From Actinomyces sp. (GTDB lineage: Bacteria; Actinomycetota; Acidimicrobiia; Acidimicrobiales; Aldehydirespiratoraceae): a stretch of DNA of 17,126 nucleotides. The stretch covers positions 1-17,126 of the forward strand of contig RFFY01000295.1 in NCBI GenBank assembly GCA_003697065.1. The letters run 5' to 3'. Below the pieces are notes generated by a model. That model saw only the letters and a list, made by a program, of their open reading frames with translations. It was not told the DNA's origin and ran no database searches. Positions 5,553 to 13,618 of this stretch are shown piece after piece. Made by a program: the position numbers and the translations under genes. Each line of letters starts with the position of its first letter. Position 1 is the first letter of the stretch.

Positions 5553-7937
5553 ATGGCACAACCCATCGAGGTCTCGCGGTCGTTCACCGACGCCGCGGGC
5601 AAGGACATCACCTTCGAGACGGGGCGCTTCGCCCATCTCGCCGGTGGTGCCGTCACCGTCCAGCAGGGCGACACCGTCGTCCTCGTCACCGCCACGGGCG
5701 CCAAGTCGCCCCGTGAGAACGCCGACTTCTTTCCCCTCACCGTCGACATCGAGGAGCGGATGTACGCGGCGGGCAAGATCCCCGGCTCCTTCTTCCGCCG
5801 GGAGGCCCGCGCCGGCGAGCAGGCGATCCTGACCTGCCGCCTGATCGACCGCCCCCTGCGGCCCAACTTCCCCGCCGGCTTCCGCAACGAGGTCCACGTC
5901 GTGGGCACCGTGCTCGGCGCCGACCAGGTCCACCCCTACGACGTCCTGGCGATCAACGCCGCCTCCCTGGCCCTGTGCCTGTCGCCGATCCCCTTCGAGT
6001 GCCCGATCGGGGCGGTCAGCATGGCCTGGACCGCCGAGGGCCGCTGGATCCCCTTCCCGACCTACCAGGAAGGCGACGAGTCGGCCTTCGAGATGGTCGT
6101 CGCCGGCCGCCTCCTCGACAACGGTGACGTGGCCGTCATGATGGTCGAGGCGGGCGGCACCGAGGCCACCTGGGACCTGTACGAGTCGGGCACGCCGAAG
6201 GTCGACGAGGAGGTCCTCACCGCCGGCCTCGAGGCCTCCAAGACCTGGATCCGCGAGGCCATCGAGCTCCAGCAGGAGATGCTCGACCGTGTCGGCCCCG
6301 TGGTCAAGATGCCCGTTGCCACCGTCGCCGACTACAGCGACGAGGTCCGCGAGGCCGTCGAGGCCTACCGCGACCGCATCGCCGAGACCCAGCGCATCGC
6401 CGACAAGGCCGAGCGCCAGGACGCCGAGGCGGCCCTCACCGAGACGATCATCGCCGAGCTGTCCGATCGCTTCGCCGACGTCGACGACGCCGCCAAGCAG
6501 ATCAAGGCCGCCATCCGGGCCATCACCAAGGAGGTGGTGCGCCGGCGCATCGTGAGCGAGGGCGTGCGCATCGACGGCCGTGGTGTGGCCGACATCCGGC
6601 CCCTGTCGGCGGAGGTGGGTGTCATCCCCACGGCCCACGGTTCGGGTCTGTTCCAGCGCGGCGAGACCCAGGTGCTCAACATCACCACCCTGGGCATGGC
6701 CCGCATGGACCAGCTCATCGACGACATTTCGCCGACCGAGCGCAAGCGCTTCATCCACCACTACAACTTCCCGCCCTTCTCCACCGGCGAGACCGGGTTC
6801 ATGCGGGGCCCCAAGCGGCGCGAGATCGGTCACGGGGCGCTCGCCGAACGCGCCGTGCACCCGGTGGTGCCCCACAAGGACGAGTTCCCCTACACCATCC
6901 GGCTGGTGTCGGAGGTCCTGTCCTCGAACGGGTCGACCTCCATGGCGTCGGTGTGTGCCTCGAGCCTGTCGCTCATGGACGCCGGTGTGCCGATCAAGGC
7001 GCCCGTCGCCGGTATCGCCATGGGTCTCGTCTACGCCGACGGTGAGTACGTGACCCTCACCGACATCCTCGGCGCCGAGGACGCCTTCGGCGACATGGAC
7101 TTCAAGGTCGCGGGCACCACCGACTTCGTGACCGCCCTCCAGCTCGACACCAAGATCGACGGCATCCCGGCGTCGGTACTGTCGAGTGCGCTCCACCAGG
7201 CCCGCGAGGCCCGGCTCACCATCCTCGACGTCATGGCCGAGGCCATCGCCGAACCCCGCGAGTCGGTCCGCGACACGGCTCCGAAGATCGTGAGCTTCGA
7301 GATCCCCGTCGAGAAGATCGGCGAGGTCATCGGCCCCAAGGGCAAGGTCATCAACGCCATCCAGGCCGAGACCGGCGCCGACATCTCCGTCGACGACGAC
7401 GGTGCGGTCGGTGTCGTCCAGATCGCCTCGACCGACCAGGGAGCCGTCGCCGAGGCCGAGCGCCAGATCCGCCTCATCCTCGACCCGCCCACCGCGGACG
7501 TGGGGGCGACCTACACCGGACGCGTCGTGAACATCACCAAGTTCGGCGCCTTCGTCAACATCCTCCCCGGCCGCGACGGACTGCTGCACATCTCCAAGAT
7601 CGGGGGCGGCAAGCGCATCGACAAGGTCGAAGACGTCCTCGAGCTCGGCCAGGAGGTCGAGGTCGTGGTCGAAGACGTCGACCCCAACGGGAAGATCTCC
7701 CTGCGCCTGGCCGGCGACGCCCCGAGCCGCCCGGCCCGCTCCGATTCCCGTGACGAGGCCCCGGCCGCGTCGAGCGAGGGCCAAGGCGGTGCGACGAGCC
7801 CCGACGGCGAGGTGGAGGAGGTCTCCTTCAGCGAGGCCTTCGACGCCGAGCTGGCCGAGACCTTCGGCGACCTGGGCCCGGAACCGGCGGGTGGCCGTCG
7901 GGGCGGTGGTCGTCGCCGGGGCCGCAACCGCCGGTGA
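5553..7937 (+). CDS. pnp: Polyribonucleotide nucleotidyltransferase (PNPase/GPSI)
   Basis: The protein has 794 residues from the ATG with GAAGGAG. Two RNase PH domains flank a helical domain. The second contains FSTGETGFMRGPKRREIGHG, SNGSTSMASVCASSLSLMDAGVP and DILGAEDAFGDMDFK, where D510, D516 and K518 match the catalytic residues known in E. coli (D486, D492, K494). A KH domain with GPKG at 594-597 and an S1 domain starting near 650 (GATYTGRVVNITKFGAFVN) follow. The last 70 or so residues form an unconserved tail: an acidic stretch (GEVEEVSFSEAFDAE), then a glycine/arginine-rich end. It performs phosphorolytic 3'-5' RNA decay and, in actinobacteria, also RNA tailing and GPSI-type activity. 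The stop overlaps the M16 peptidase start (GTGA). The leader hairpins suggest autoregulation. Confidence 0.98.
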   Translation: MAQPIEVSRSFTDAAGKDITFETGRFAHLAGGAVTVQQGDTVVLVTATGAKSPRENADFFPLTVDIEERMYAAGKIPGSFFRREARAGEQAILTCRLIDRPLRPNFPAGFRNEVHVVGTVLGADQVHPYDVLAINAASLALCLSPIPFECPIGAVSMAWTAEGRWIPFPTYQEGDESAFEMVVAGRLLDNGDVAVMMVEAGGTEATWDLYESGTPKVDEEVLTAGLEASKTWIREAIELQQEMLDRVGPVVKMPVATVADYSDEVREAVEAYRDRIAETQRIADKAERQDAEAALTETIIAELSDRFADVDDAAKQIKAAIRAITKEVVRRRIVSEGVRIDGRGVADIRPLSAEVGVIPTAHGSGLFQRGETQVLNITTLGMARMDQLIDDISPTERKRFIHHYNFPPFSTGETGFMRGPKRREIGHGALAERAVHPVVPHKDEFPYTIRLVSEVLSSNGSTSMASVCASSLSLMDAGVPIKAPVAGIAMGLVYADGEYVTLTDILGAEDAFGDMDFKVAGTTDFVTALQLDTKIDGIPASVLSSALHQAREARLTILDVMAEAIAEPRESVRDTAPKIVSFEIPVEKIGEVIGPKGKVINAIQAETGADISVDDDGAVGVVQIASTDQGAVAEAERQIRLILDPPTADVGATYTGRVVNITKFGAFVNILPGRDGLLHISKIGGGKRIDKVEDVLELGQEVEVVVEDVDPNGKISLRLAGDAPSRPARSDSRDEAPAASSEGQGGATSPDGEVEEVSFSEAFDAELAETFGDLGPEPAGGRRGGGRRRGRNRR

Positions 7938-9202
7938 CAGCGGCGGGCTCGTCGTCGCTGCGGATCAGCCGCCTCGCCGGCGGTCTCCGGGTCGTCACCG
8001 AGTCACTCCCCGACGCCGCCTCGGTGGCGCTCGGGGTGTGGGTCGGGGTCGGCAGTCGCGACGAGCCCGCACCCGTCGCCGGGGTGTCGCACTTCCTCGA
8101 ACACCTCCTGTTCAAGGGCGCCCCCGGCCTGTCGGCGCGTGCCATCGCCGAGGGGGTCGACGCCCGCGGCGGTGATCTCAACGCCTTCACGTCCCGCGAG
8201 TACACGGCGTTCCACGCCCGCTTGCCCGCGGCCGAGATGGCGTGGGGTCTCGACGTGCTCCTGTCGGTGATCCGCGAGCCGGCTTTCGCCGACCGCGACG
8301 TCGAGGCCGAGCGCCACGTCATCCTCGAGGAACTGGCCTGGAGCGCCGACACCCCCGACGATCTCGTCCACACGGCCCTGGCCGAGTCCCTCTACCCCGA
8401 CCATCCCCTGGGCCGGGAGGTGCTCGGCACGGCCCGGTCGGTCCGTGCGGTCACCCCCGACGACATCCGCGCCTTTCACCGGCGCTGGTACCGGCGGGCC
8501 AACCTGGTGGTCGCGGCGGCGGGCCCCGTCGACCACGACGCCGTCGTCGAGCGCGTCGAGAACGTGCTCGGTGACCTCGATCCCGGCGAACGCCCCCAGC
8601 GCACGCCACCGGGGACGGGGATCCGGCGGCTGCACGCCCTCGACCGTCCCATCGAGCAGACCCACGTCGCCATCGGGTGGCGGGCCCTGTCCCTCGACCA
8701 CGACGACCGCTTCGCCCTCGCCGTCGCCAACCAGGTCCTGGGCGGGGGTTGGTCGAGCCGCCTCTTCCAGGAGATACGCGAAAAGCGCGGCATGGCCTAC
8801 AGCGTCTACTCCAGCCTGGCCGCCCATCACGACGCCGGGTCACTGAGCGTCTACGCCGGCACCAACCCCGATCAGGTGGCGTCCCTGTTGGCGATCGTGC
8901 GCGACGAGATCGACGAGTTGACCAGCGAGGGTCCGTCGGTACGCGAGGTCGAGGTGGCCCGCGGCGGTTTCGAGGGCGCCACCATCCTCGCCCTCGAGGA
9001 CACGGGCAACCGCATGAGCCGTCTGGCGACGGGACTCACGGTGCGCGACCGGGTCATCCCCGTGGAGGAGTACCTCGAGCGGGTCCGGGCCGTCACCGTC
9101 GCCGACGTGCGCCGGGTGCTGGCCGAGGTGGCCGCCGGGCACCGCGCCCTGGCCCTGGTCGGACCCGACGTGTCGGCCCGGGTCCACGCCGTCGCCACCT
9201 GA
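7934..9202 (+). CDS. M16-family zinc metallopeptidase (PepR/mitochondrial processing peptidase-like)
   Basis: This 422-residue protein has the inverted zinc motif SHFLEH (H53, E56, H57), with the third ligand glutamate in HVILEEL at about residue 132-133. The N-terminal half is the catalytic domain: the DARGGDLNAFTSREYTAFHARL region, then LYPDHPLGREVLGT. The C-terminal half has the inactive partner fold, with VLGGGWSSRLFQEIREKRGMAYSVYS, typical of MPP-beta-like single-subunit enzymes. It degrades or processes peptides, probably in the cytoplasm, as no signal peptide is visible. The GTG start overlaps the pnp stop (GTGA), so translation is coupled. The pnp-M16 arrangement is conserved in actinobacteria (pepR in mycobacteria). 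The physiological substrate is unknown. Confidence 0.94.
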   Translation: MTAAGSSSLRISRLAGGLRVVTESLPDAASVALGVWVGVGSRDEPAPVAGVSHFLEHLLFKGAPGLSARAIAEGVDARGGDLNAFTSREYTAFHARLPAAEMAWGLDVLLSVIREPAFADRDVEAERHVILEELAWSADTPDDLVHTALAESLYPDHPLGREVLGTARSVRAVTPDDIRAFHRRWYRRANLVVAAAGPVDHDAVVERVENVLGDLDPGERPQRTPPGTGIRRLHALDRPIEQTHVAIGWRALSLDHDDRFALAVANQVLGGGWSSRLFQEIREKRGMAYSVYSSLAAHHDAGSLSVYAGTNPDQVASLLAIVRDEIDELTSEGPSVREVEVARGGFEGATILALEDTGNRMSRLATGLTVRDRVIPVEEYLERVRAVTVADVRRVLAEVAAGHRALALVGPDVSARVHAVAT

Positions 9203-9261
9203 GGACGGGGAGTCGTGGCCACGGCGCTGTGGTCGCCTCGGGGCCCGGGCGTCGGTCGCGG

Positions 9262-9267
9262 TAGGGT
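9262..9267 (+). promoter_or_regulatory. Putative -10 element (TAGGGT) of dapB, leaderless arrangement
   Basis: TAGGGT ends six bases before the dapB ATG (9274), the distance at which transcription would start on the start codon itself. No Shine-Dalgarno is present before dapB, which fits a leaderless mRNA. No -35 box is recognisable. Confidence 0.55.
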
Positions 9268-9273
9268 CGCGTC

Positions 9274-10059
9274 ATGATCCGGGTGGGTGTCGTCGGGGCC
9301 GGGGGCCGGATGGGCCAGGAGGTCTGCCGTGCCGTGGTCGCCGATCCCGAGCTCGAGCTCGTGGCCGCCGTCGACCCCCACCACGCCGGGATCGACCTCG
9401 GCCACGTGGCCAAGATGAACAGCCCCCTGCAGATCGCCGGCGGCAACGACGAACTGCTCCGCTGCCACGCCGACGTGGTCGTCGACTTCACCGTGATCGA
9501 CGCCGCCCGACGCAACCTCGAGTTCGCCGCCGCCCACGGGATCCACGCCGTGGTCGGCACGACCGGGTTCACCGAGGAGGACTACGAGCGTCTCCGCGCC
9601 CTGTTCGTGCGGTCGAATTGCCTCATCGCCCCCAACTTCGCCATCGGTGCGGTGCTGATGATGCGCTTCGCCGAGATGGCCGCTCCCTTCTTCGAGACGG
9701 CCGAGGTCATCGAGCTGCACCACGACGACAAGGTCGACGCCCCCTCGGGAACGGCCATGATGACCCTGCGTCGCATGGCGGCGGCATCGGCGGAGTGGGC
9801 CGACGACCCCACCGAGAACGAGGTCGTGCCCGGCGCCCGCGGGGGAGCCGGACCGGGCTCGCTGCGGGTCCACTCGGTGCGCCTCCGGGGCCTCGTCGCC
9901 CACCAGGAGGTCCTGTTCGGGACCACGGGCCAGTCCCTCAGCATCCGCCACGACTCCTACGACCGCACCTCGTTCATGCCCGGGGTGCTGCTGGGCATCA
10001 AGGCCATCGCCGAGCACCCGGGGCTCACGGTGGGTCTCGACACCCTGCTGGGTCTGTGA
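9274..10059 (+). CDS. dapB: 4-hydroxy-tetrahydrodipicolinate reductase
   Basis: The 261-residue protein begins with MIRVGVVGAGGRMG (nucleotide-binding GAGGRMG at 8-14). VVGTTGFTEEDY and IAPNFAIGAVLMM follow. The catalytic region ELHHDDKVDAPSGTA has H149, H150 and K153 aligned with the His and Lys pair of known enzymes, and DAPSGTA is at 155-161. HSVRLRGLVAHQEVLFG in the C-terminal half is the family tetramerisation/substrate region. It reduces the DapA product with NAD(P)H in the diaminopimelate/lysine pathway, supplying peptidoglycan and lysine. A 71-bp gap precedes it, with a probable leaderless promoter. Its stop overlaps the SURF1 start (GTGA), so SURF1, and possibly dapA beyond it, may be transcribed with dapB. 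Confidence 0.97.
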   Translation: MIRVGVVGAGGRMGQEVCRAVVADPELELVAAVDPHHAGIDLGHVAKMNSPLQIAGGNDELLRCHADVVVDFTVIDAARRNLEFAAAHGIHAVVGTTGFTEEDYERLRALFVRSNCLIAPNFAIGAVLMMRFAEMAAPFFETAEVIELHHDDKVDAPSGTAMMTLRRMAAASAEWADDPTENEVVPGARGGAGPGSLRVHSVRLRGLVAHQEVLFGTTGQSLSIRHDSYDRTSFMPGVLLGIKAIAEHPGLTVGLDTLLGL

Positions 10060-10913
10060 CCACGGCTCCCTCCACCCCCGCCCGACCCGGGCGCGACCAG
10101 GATCCCGGCCCCCGACACCCCGACGCCACCCCCCGCTGGCGGATCCTGCTCAGCTGGCGCTGGATCCTGTCGCACCTGTTCGTGGTCACGATGGTGGTGG
10201 TGATGGTCGAGCTCGGCTTCTGGCAGCTCCGCCGACTCGACCAGCGCCGGGCCGCGAACGCGGCCGTCACGGCGGCCCTGTCCGCCGATCCCGTCGACCT
10301 CGGCGCCGCCCTCGCCGCCGGTGACCTCCCCCCCGACCACACCCGGGTCACCGTGAGCGGCACCTACCTCGCCGACGACGAGGTCGAGATCGCCAACCGC
10401 TCCCTCGACGGCACCGCCGGGTCCTGGTTCGCCACCCCCCTGGCCCTCCCCGACGACGGTCCGGTCGTCCTCGTCGTGCGGGGCTTCGTCCCCCGCACCC
10501 TCATCGCCGGCGGCGACCTCGACGCCACCTCGCCCCCCTCGGGCCCGGTGGCGGTCACCGGACTCGCCTTCGCCTCGGTGGGCGGAGGACACCTGGCGCC
10601 GGGCACCGGCGACGCCGACAGGCCCGTTCTGTCGCGGCCCGATCTGGCCCGGGCGGCGGAGGCCACCGGGCTCGACCTCGCTCCCGTGTGGGTGCGACTC
10701 GAGACCCAGGACCCACCCCAGGCATCGGGCCTGCCCGTCCCCGTTCCCCGTGAGGAGCTGTCGGAGGGACCCCACCTCTCCTACGCCATCCAGTGGTTCA
10801 CCTTCTCGGTGGGGACCGTCGTCGTGTACGCCCTGATCCTGCGTCGCCGTCTCGGCGAGGAGTCGCCGGACCGGGAGCGACGCCGGCGGACCGCCTCCCC
10901 CCGGCGTCGGTGA
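10056..10913 (+). CDS. SURF1-family cytochrome c oxidase assembly protein
   Basis: The GTG at 10056 overlaps the dapB stop and gives 285 residues. The frame remains open far upstream inside dapB, but that part is out-of-frame shadow. The layout is diagnostic: a cytoplasmic Pro/Arg-rich start, a first membrane helix (about 36-54) followed directly by GFWQLRRLDQRRA, a large extracytoplasmic domain, then GPHLSYAIQWFTF leading into a second membrane helix (about 244-262) and a basic tail. SURF1 proteins help insert heme a into subunit I of aa3-type oxidases at the membrane. No ctaA, ctaB or cox gene is nearby, so its placement between dapB and dapA is odd. In M. tuberculosis the dapB-dapA region instead contains thyX. 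Confidence 0.92.
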   Translation: MTTAPSTPARPGRDQDPGPRHPDATPRWRILLSWRWILSHLFVVTMVVVMVELGFWQLRRLDQRRAANAAVTAALSADPVDLGAALAAGDLPPDHTRVTVSGTYLADDEVEIANRSLDGTAGSWFATPLALPDDGPVVLVVRGFVPRTLIAGGDLDATSPPSGPVAVTGLAFASVGGGHLAPGTGDADRPVLSRPDLARAAEATGLDLAPVWVRLETQDPPQASGLPVPVPREELSEGPHLSYAIQWFTFSVGTVVVYALILRRRLGEESPDRERRRRTASPRRR

Positions 10914-10930
10914 GAGGGCCCGGTCCGTGG

Positions 10931-10936
10931 CACGAT
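10931..10936 (+). promoter_or_regulatory. Possible -10 element (CACGAT) of dapA
   Basis: CACGAT lies in GGCACGATGG, almost identical to the candidate upstream of the ferredoxin gene and at a similar distance from the start (about 55 bases). The match to TATAAT is only three of six, and CACGATG also occurs inside genes, so this is tentative. Confidence 0.25.
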
Positions 10937-10979
10937 GGGCCCGGCCCGAACGCCGGACCCCGCAGCCCACCCGCCCGTC

Positions 10980-10984
10980 AGGAG
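10980..10984 (+). promoter_or_regulatory. Ribosome binding site of dapA
   Basis: AGGAG ends six bases before the ATG at 10991 and fixes the start; the frame itself stays open upstream into the end of the SURF1 gene. Confidence 0.75.
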
Positions 10985-10990
10985 ACACCG

Positions 10991-11881
10991 ATGGCGAGAT
11001 TCGGACGAGTCCTCACCGCCATGGTCACCCCGTTCACCGACGAGGGTGACCTCGACCTCGACGGGGCGGCCGAGCTGGCGCGCTGGCTCGTCGCCCACGG
11101 CAACGAGGGTCTGGTCGTCGCCGGCACGACGGGTGAGGCGCCGACCCTCGACCACGACGAGCACATCGCCTTGATCGAGGCCGTCGTCGAGGCCGTCGAC
11201 GTGCCGGTCGTCGCCGGGGCCGGCTCCAACGACACCCGCACCGCCATCCGCACCAGCGAAAGGGCGGCCGAGGTGGGCGCCGCCGGCCTGCTCCATGTCG
11301 CCGGCTACTACAACCGGCCCTCCCAGGCCGGCCTCGACGCCCACTTCCGGGCCGTCGCCGCCGCCACCGACCTGCCGATCGTCATCTACGACATCCCCGT
11401 CCGCACGGGGCGCAAGATCGCCACCGAGACCATCCTGCGCCTCGCCGAGGAGGTCGACACCATCGTCGGTCTGAAGGACGCGGCCGGCAATCCCGGCGCC
11501 ACGGCGGCCCTGTGTGCCCGGGCCCCCGAAGGCTTCGAGGTCTACTCGGGTGACGACGCCCTGACCCTGCCCCTCCTCGCCGTCGGGGCCGTCGGCACCA
11601 TCGGTGTCGCCACCCACTGGATCGGCGAGGAGGTGGCCGCCATGTTCGACGCCTTCGCCGCCGGCGACGTCGAAAGGGCGCGGCGCATCAACGCCGCCCT
11701 CGTCCCCTCCTACGAGTTCGAGACCGGCGACGCCGCCCCCAACCCCGTCCCCACCAAGGCCGTCCTCGGGGTGCTGGGCCTGCCCGGCGGTCCCTGCCGC
11801 CTCCCGATGGGACCCGAACCGCCGGGCCTGCGCGACGAGGCGCGGCGGCTCCTGGCCGAGCTGGGGAAGGTGGCCCCGTGA
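10991..11881 (+). CDS. dapA: 4-hydroxy-tetrahydrodipicolinate synthase
   Basis: The 296-residue protein is a TIM-barrel class I aldolase. Catalytic landmarks are GTTGEAPTL (Thr46, Thr47), YYNRPSQ (Tyr106-Tyr107), YDIPVRTG (Tyr133, Arg138) and the Schiff-base lysine in GLKDAAGN (Lys162). It condenses pyruvate with aspartate semialdehyde, the first committed step to diaminopimelate and lysine, and feeds the DapB encoded 0.9 kb upstream. One oddity is that the segment before Tyr106-107, usually reading VTPYYN, is HVAGYYN here. An AGGAG Shine-Dalgarno sets the ATG. The stop overlaps the RNase J start (GTGA). The dapA-rnj pairing is a well-known conserved neighbourhood in actinobacteria. Confidence 0.97.
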   Translation: MARFGRVLTAMVTPFTDEGDLDLDGAAELARWLVAHGNEGLVVAGTTGEAPTLDHDEHIALIEAVVEAVDVPVVAGAGSNDTRTAIRTSERAAEVGAAGLLHVAGYYNRPSQAGLDAHFRAVAAATDLPIVIYDIPVRTGRKIATETILRLAEEVDTIVGLKDAAGNPGATAALCARAPEGFEVYSGDDALTLPLLAVGAVGTIGVATHWIGEEVAAMFDAFAAGDVERARRINAALVPSYEFETGDAAPNPVPTKAVLGVLGLPGGPCRLPMGPEPPGLRDEARRLLAELGKVAP

Positions 11882-13539
11882 GCGACCCGGTCAGCATCAC
11901 CTTCCTCGGTGGTCTCGGCGAGATCGGTCGCAACTGCGCCGTCCTCGAGACCGACGGCCGTCGGGTCATGCTCGACTGCGGCCAGATGTTCGCCGGCGAC
12001 GACCTGCCCGGCGTCGACGCCGTCCTGCCCGACTTCGAGTGGCTCCTCGAGTCGGGGGGTGGCATCGAGGCCTGCATCGCCACCCACGCCCACGAGGACC
12101 ACATCGGGGCTCTGCCCCACCTCCTCGAGCACCTTTCGTTCCCCATCTACGGCTCGCCGTTCACCCTGGCGCTGGTGCGTCACAAGCTGGCCGAGGCCCG
12201 GGTCCTCGACCGCACCGAGCTGCGTCCCATCGCCGACGGCGAGACCCACGACATCGGACCCTTCACCTGCGAGTTCCTGCCCGTCACCCACTCGATCCCG
12301 TCGGGTCTCATCACGGCCTTCCACACCCGCCAGGGGGTGATCCTGCACTCCAGCGACTTCAAGCTGGACATGACCCCCGTCGACGGGCGGCGCACCGACC
12401 TGTCGCGCATCGGCGCCCTGGCGGCCGATCCCGGCATCCGCCTCCTGCTCGCCGACTCGACCAACGCCGACAACCCGGGATCGACCCGCTCCGAGAGCGA
12501 GGTGGGCGAGGTCCTGAGGGGACTGTTCGCCGCCCACGCCGGGCGGCGCCTCATCGTGGCCAGCTTCGCCAGCCACATCCACCGTCTCCAGCAGGTCGCC
12601 GACGCCGCCGTGGCCACCGGTCGCACCGTGGTCACCCTGGGCCTGTCCATGCGCCGCAACGTGACGATCGCCCGCGAGCTCGGCGTCCTGCACATCCCCG
12701 ACCACGCCCTGCGCGACATCGAAGACCTCGACGAGCTCGATCCCCGCGAGGTGTGCATCATCTGCACGGGCTCCCAGGGCGAGCCCCGGGCCGCTTTGAC
12801 CCAGATGGCCCAGGGGCGCTCGAAGTGGACCGAGATCGGTCCCGACGACACCGTGATCTTCTCCAGTTCGCCCATCCCGGGCAACGAGGCCGCCGTCGCC
12901 GCCGTCCGCAACGATCTCGCCCGGAGGGGGGCGCGGGTGGTGCACTCGGGCCAGATCGGGGTGCACACCTCGGGGCACGGCAAGGCGGGCGAGCTGTCGG
13001 TGCTGCACAGCGTCGCCGTGCCCGAGTGGTTCATCCCCGTCCACGGCGAGTACGCCCATCTGGTCGCCCACGCCGAGCTGGCCCGCCGCCTCGGCATGCC
13101 CGACGAGCGGGTGGTCCTGTGCGAGGACGGGGACCGGGTCGTCCTCGACGACGACGGGATCACCCACACGGGCTCGGTGGGTGGCGACCATCTCTACGTC
13201 GACGGCATGGTCGGCCACCTGGGCTCCACCGTCCTCGGGGAGCGTCGCATCCTCGGCGACGACGGCTTCGTGGCGGTGGTCGTGCACGTCGACCTCGAGG
13301 GCCGTCGGATCCTCGCCGGCCCCGACGTCGTCACCCGGGGATGGGTCGAACAGCCCGCGCTGGTCGCCCACGAGGCCGCCGTCGCCGACGCCGTGGCCGA
13401 GGTCGTCGAGACCGCCCTGGCCGACGGCGACACCGGGCTCGACGAACTCGCCCGTGTCGTGCGCCGGGCGGCGGGCCGGGTCGTCAACGACCGCACCCGG
13501 CGCCGCCCCATGATCGTGCCGGTCGTGCGGGAGGGCTGA
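11878..13539 (+). CDS. rnj: Ribonuclease J (beta-CASP metallo-beta-lactamase RNase)
   Basis: The protein has 553 residues and starts with GTG inside the dapA stop. It opens with ITFLGGLGEIGRNCAVLE and has the metal-binding motif HAHEDH (70-75). VTHSIPSG, HSSDFKLD, ADSTNAD, CTGSQGEPRAAL, HTSGHGKAGE and FIPVHGEYAH follow, all signatures of the RNase J beta-lactamase/beta-CASP core. The C-terminal part is the dimerising domain. The enzyme degrades RNA 5'-3' from monophosphorylated ends and cuts internally, with roles in mRNA decay and rRNA maturation. PNPase, which works from the other end, is encoded 4 kb upstream. Translation is coupled to dapA. A nested hairpin directly follows the stop. Confidence 0.97.
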   Translation: MSDPVSITFLGGLGEIGRNCAVLETDGRRVMLDCGQMFAGDDLPGVDAVLPDFEWLLESGGGIEACIATHAHEDHIGALPHLLEHLSFPIYGSPFTLALVRHKLAEARVLDRTELRPIADGETHDIGPFTCEFLPVTHSIPSGLITAFHTRQGVILHSSDFKLDMTPVDGRRTDLSRIGALAADPGIRLLLADSTNADNPGSTRSESEVGEVLRGLFAAHAGRRLIVASFASHIHRLQQVADAAVATGRTVVTLGLSMRRNVTIARELGVLHIPDHALRDIEDLDELDPREVCIICTGSQGEPRAALTQMAQGRSKWTEIGPDDTVIFSSSPIPGNEAAVAAVRNDLARRGARVVHSGQIGVHTSGHGKAGELSVLHSVAVPEWFIPVHGEYAHLVAHAELARRLGMPDERVVLCEDGDRVVLDDDGITHTGSVGGDHLYVDGMVGHLGSTVLGERRILGDDGFVAVVVHVDLEGRRILAGPDVVTRGWVEQPALVAHEAAVADAVAEVVETALADGDTGLDELARVVRRAAGRVVNDRTRRRPMIVPVVREG

Positions 13540-13574
13540 CCGGGTTCGCTCACCGCGCGTGGGCCCGCACCCGG
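13540..13574 (+). terminator. Candidate rnj 3' hairpin (terminator without T-tract)
   Basis: Directly after the rnj stop, CCGGGT (13540-13545) pairs with ACCCGG (13569-13574). Inside it GCTCAC-CGCGC-GTGGGC (13548-13564) forms a second stem with one G-T pair. No T-run follows, so it could be a GC-type terminator or a 3'-end protecting structure. Confidence 0.35.
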
Positions 13575-13600
13575 GGTGCCGCGTCAGGCGCCGGTCCCGC

Positions 13601-13609
13601 TGCTAGCGT
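13601..13609 (+). promoter_or_regulatory. Putative extended -10 promoter of ftsK (TGC-TAGCGT)
   Basis: TAGCGT at 13604-13609 is preceded by TGC and ends nine bases before the GTG at 13619. No Shine-Dalgarno is present, in keeping with a leaderless or near-leaderless ftsK transcript. Confidence 0.5.
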
Positions 13610-13618
13610 CCGCGTGTC

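Noticed and set aside
5418..7784. Minus-strand open frame of 788 residues opposite pnp
   Set aside because: It mirrors PNPase codons; composition is repetitive (GDG, VDG, LGE) and no start signal or domain is visible.
11710..13371. Minus-strand open frame of 553 residues opposite RNase J
   Set aside because: Antisense shadow with biased composition; RNase J on the + strand is certain.
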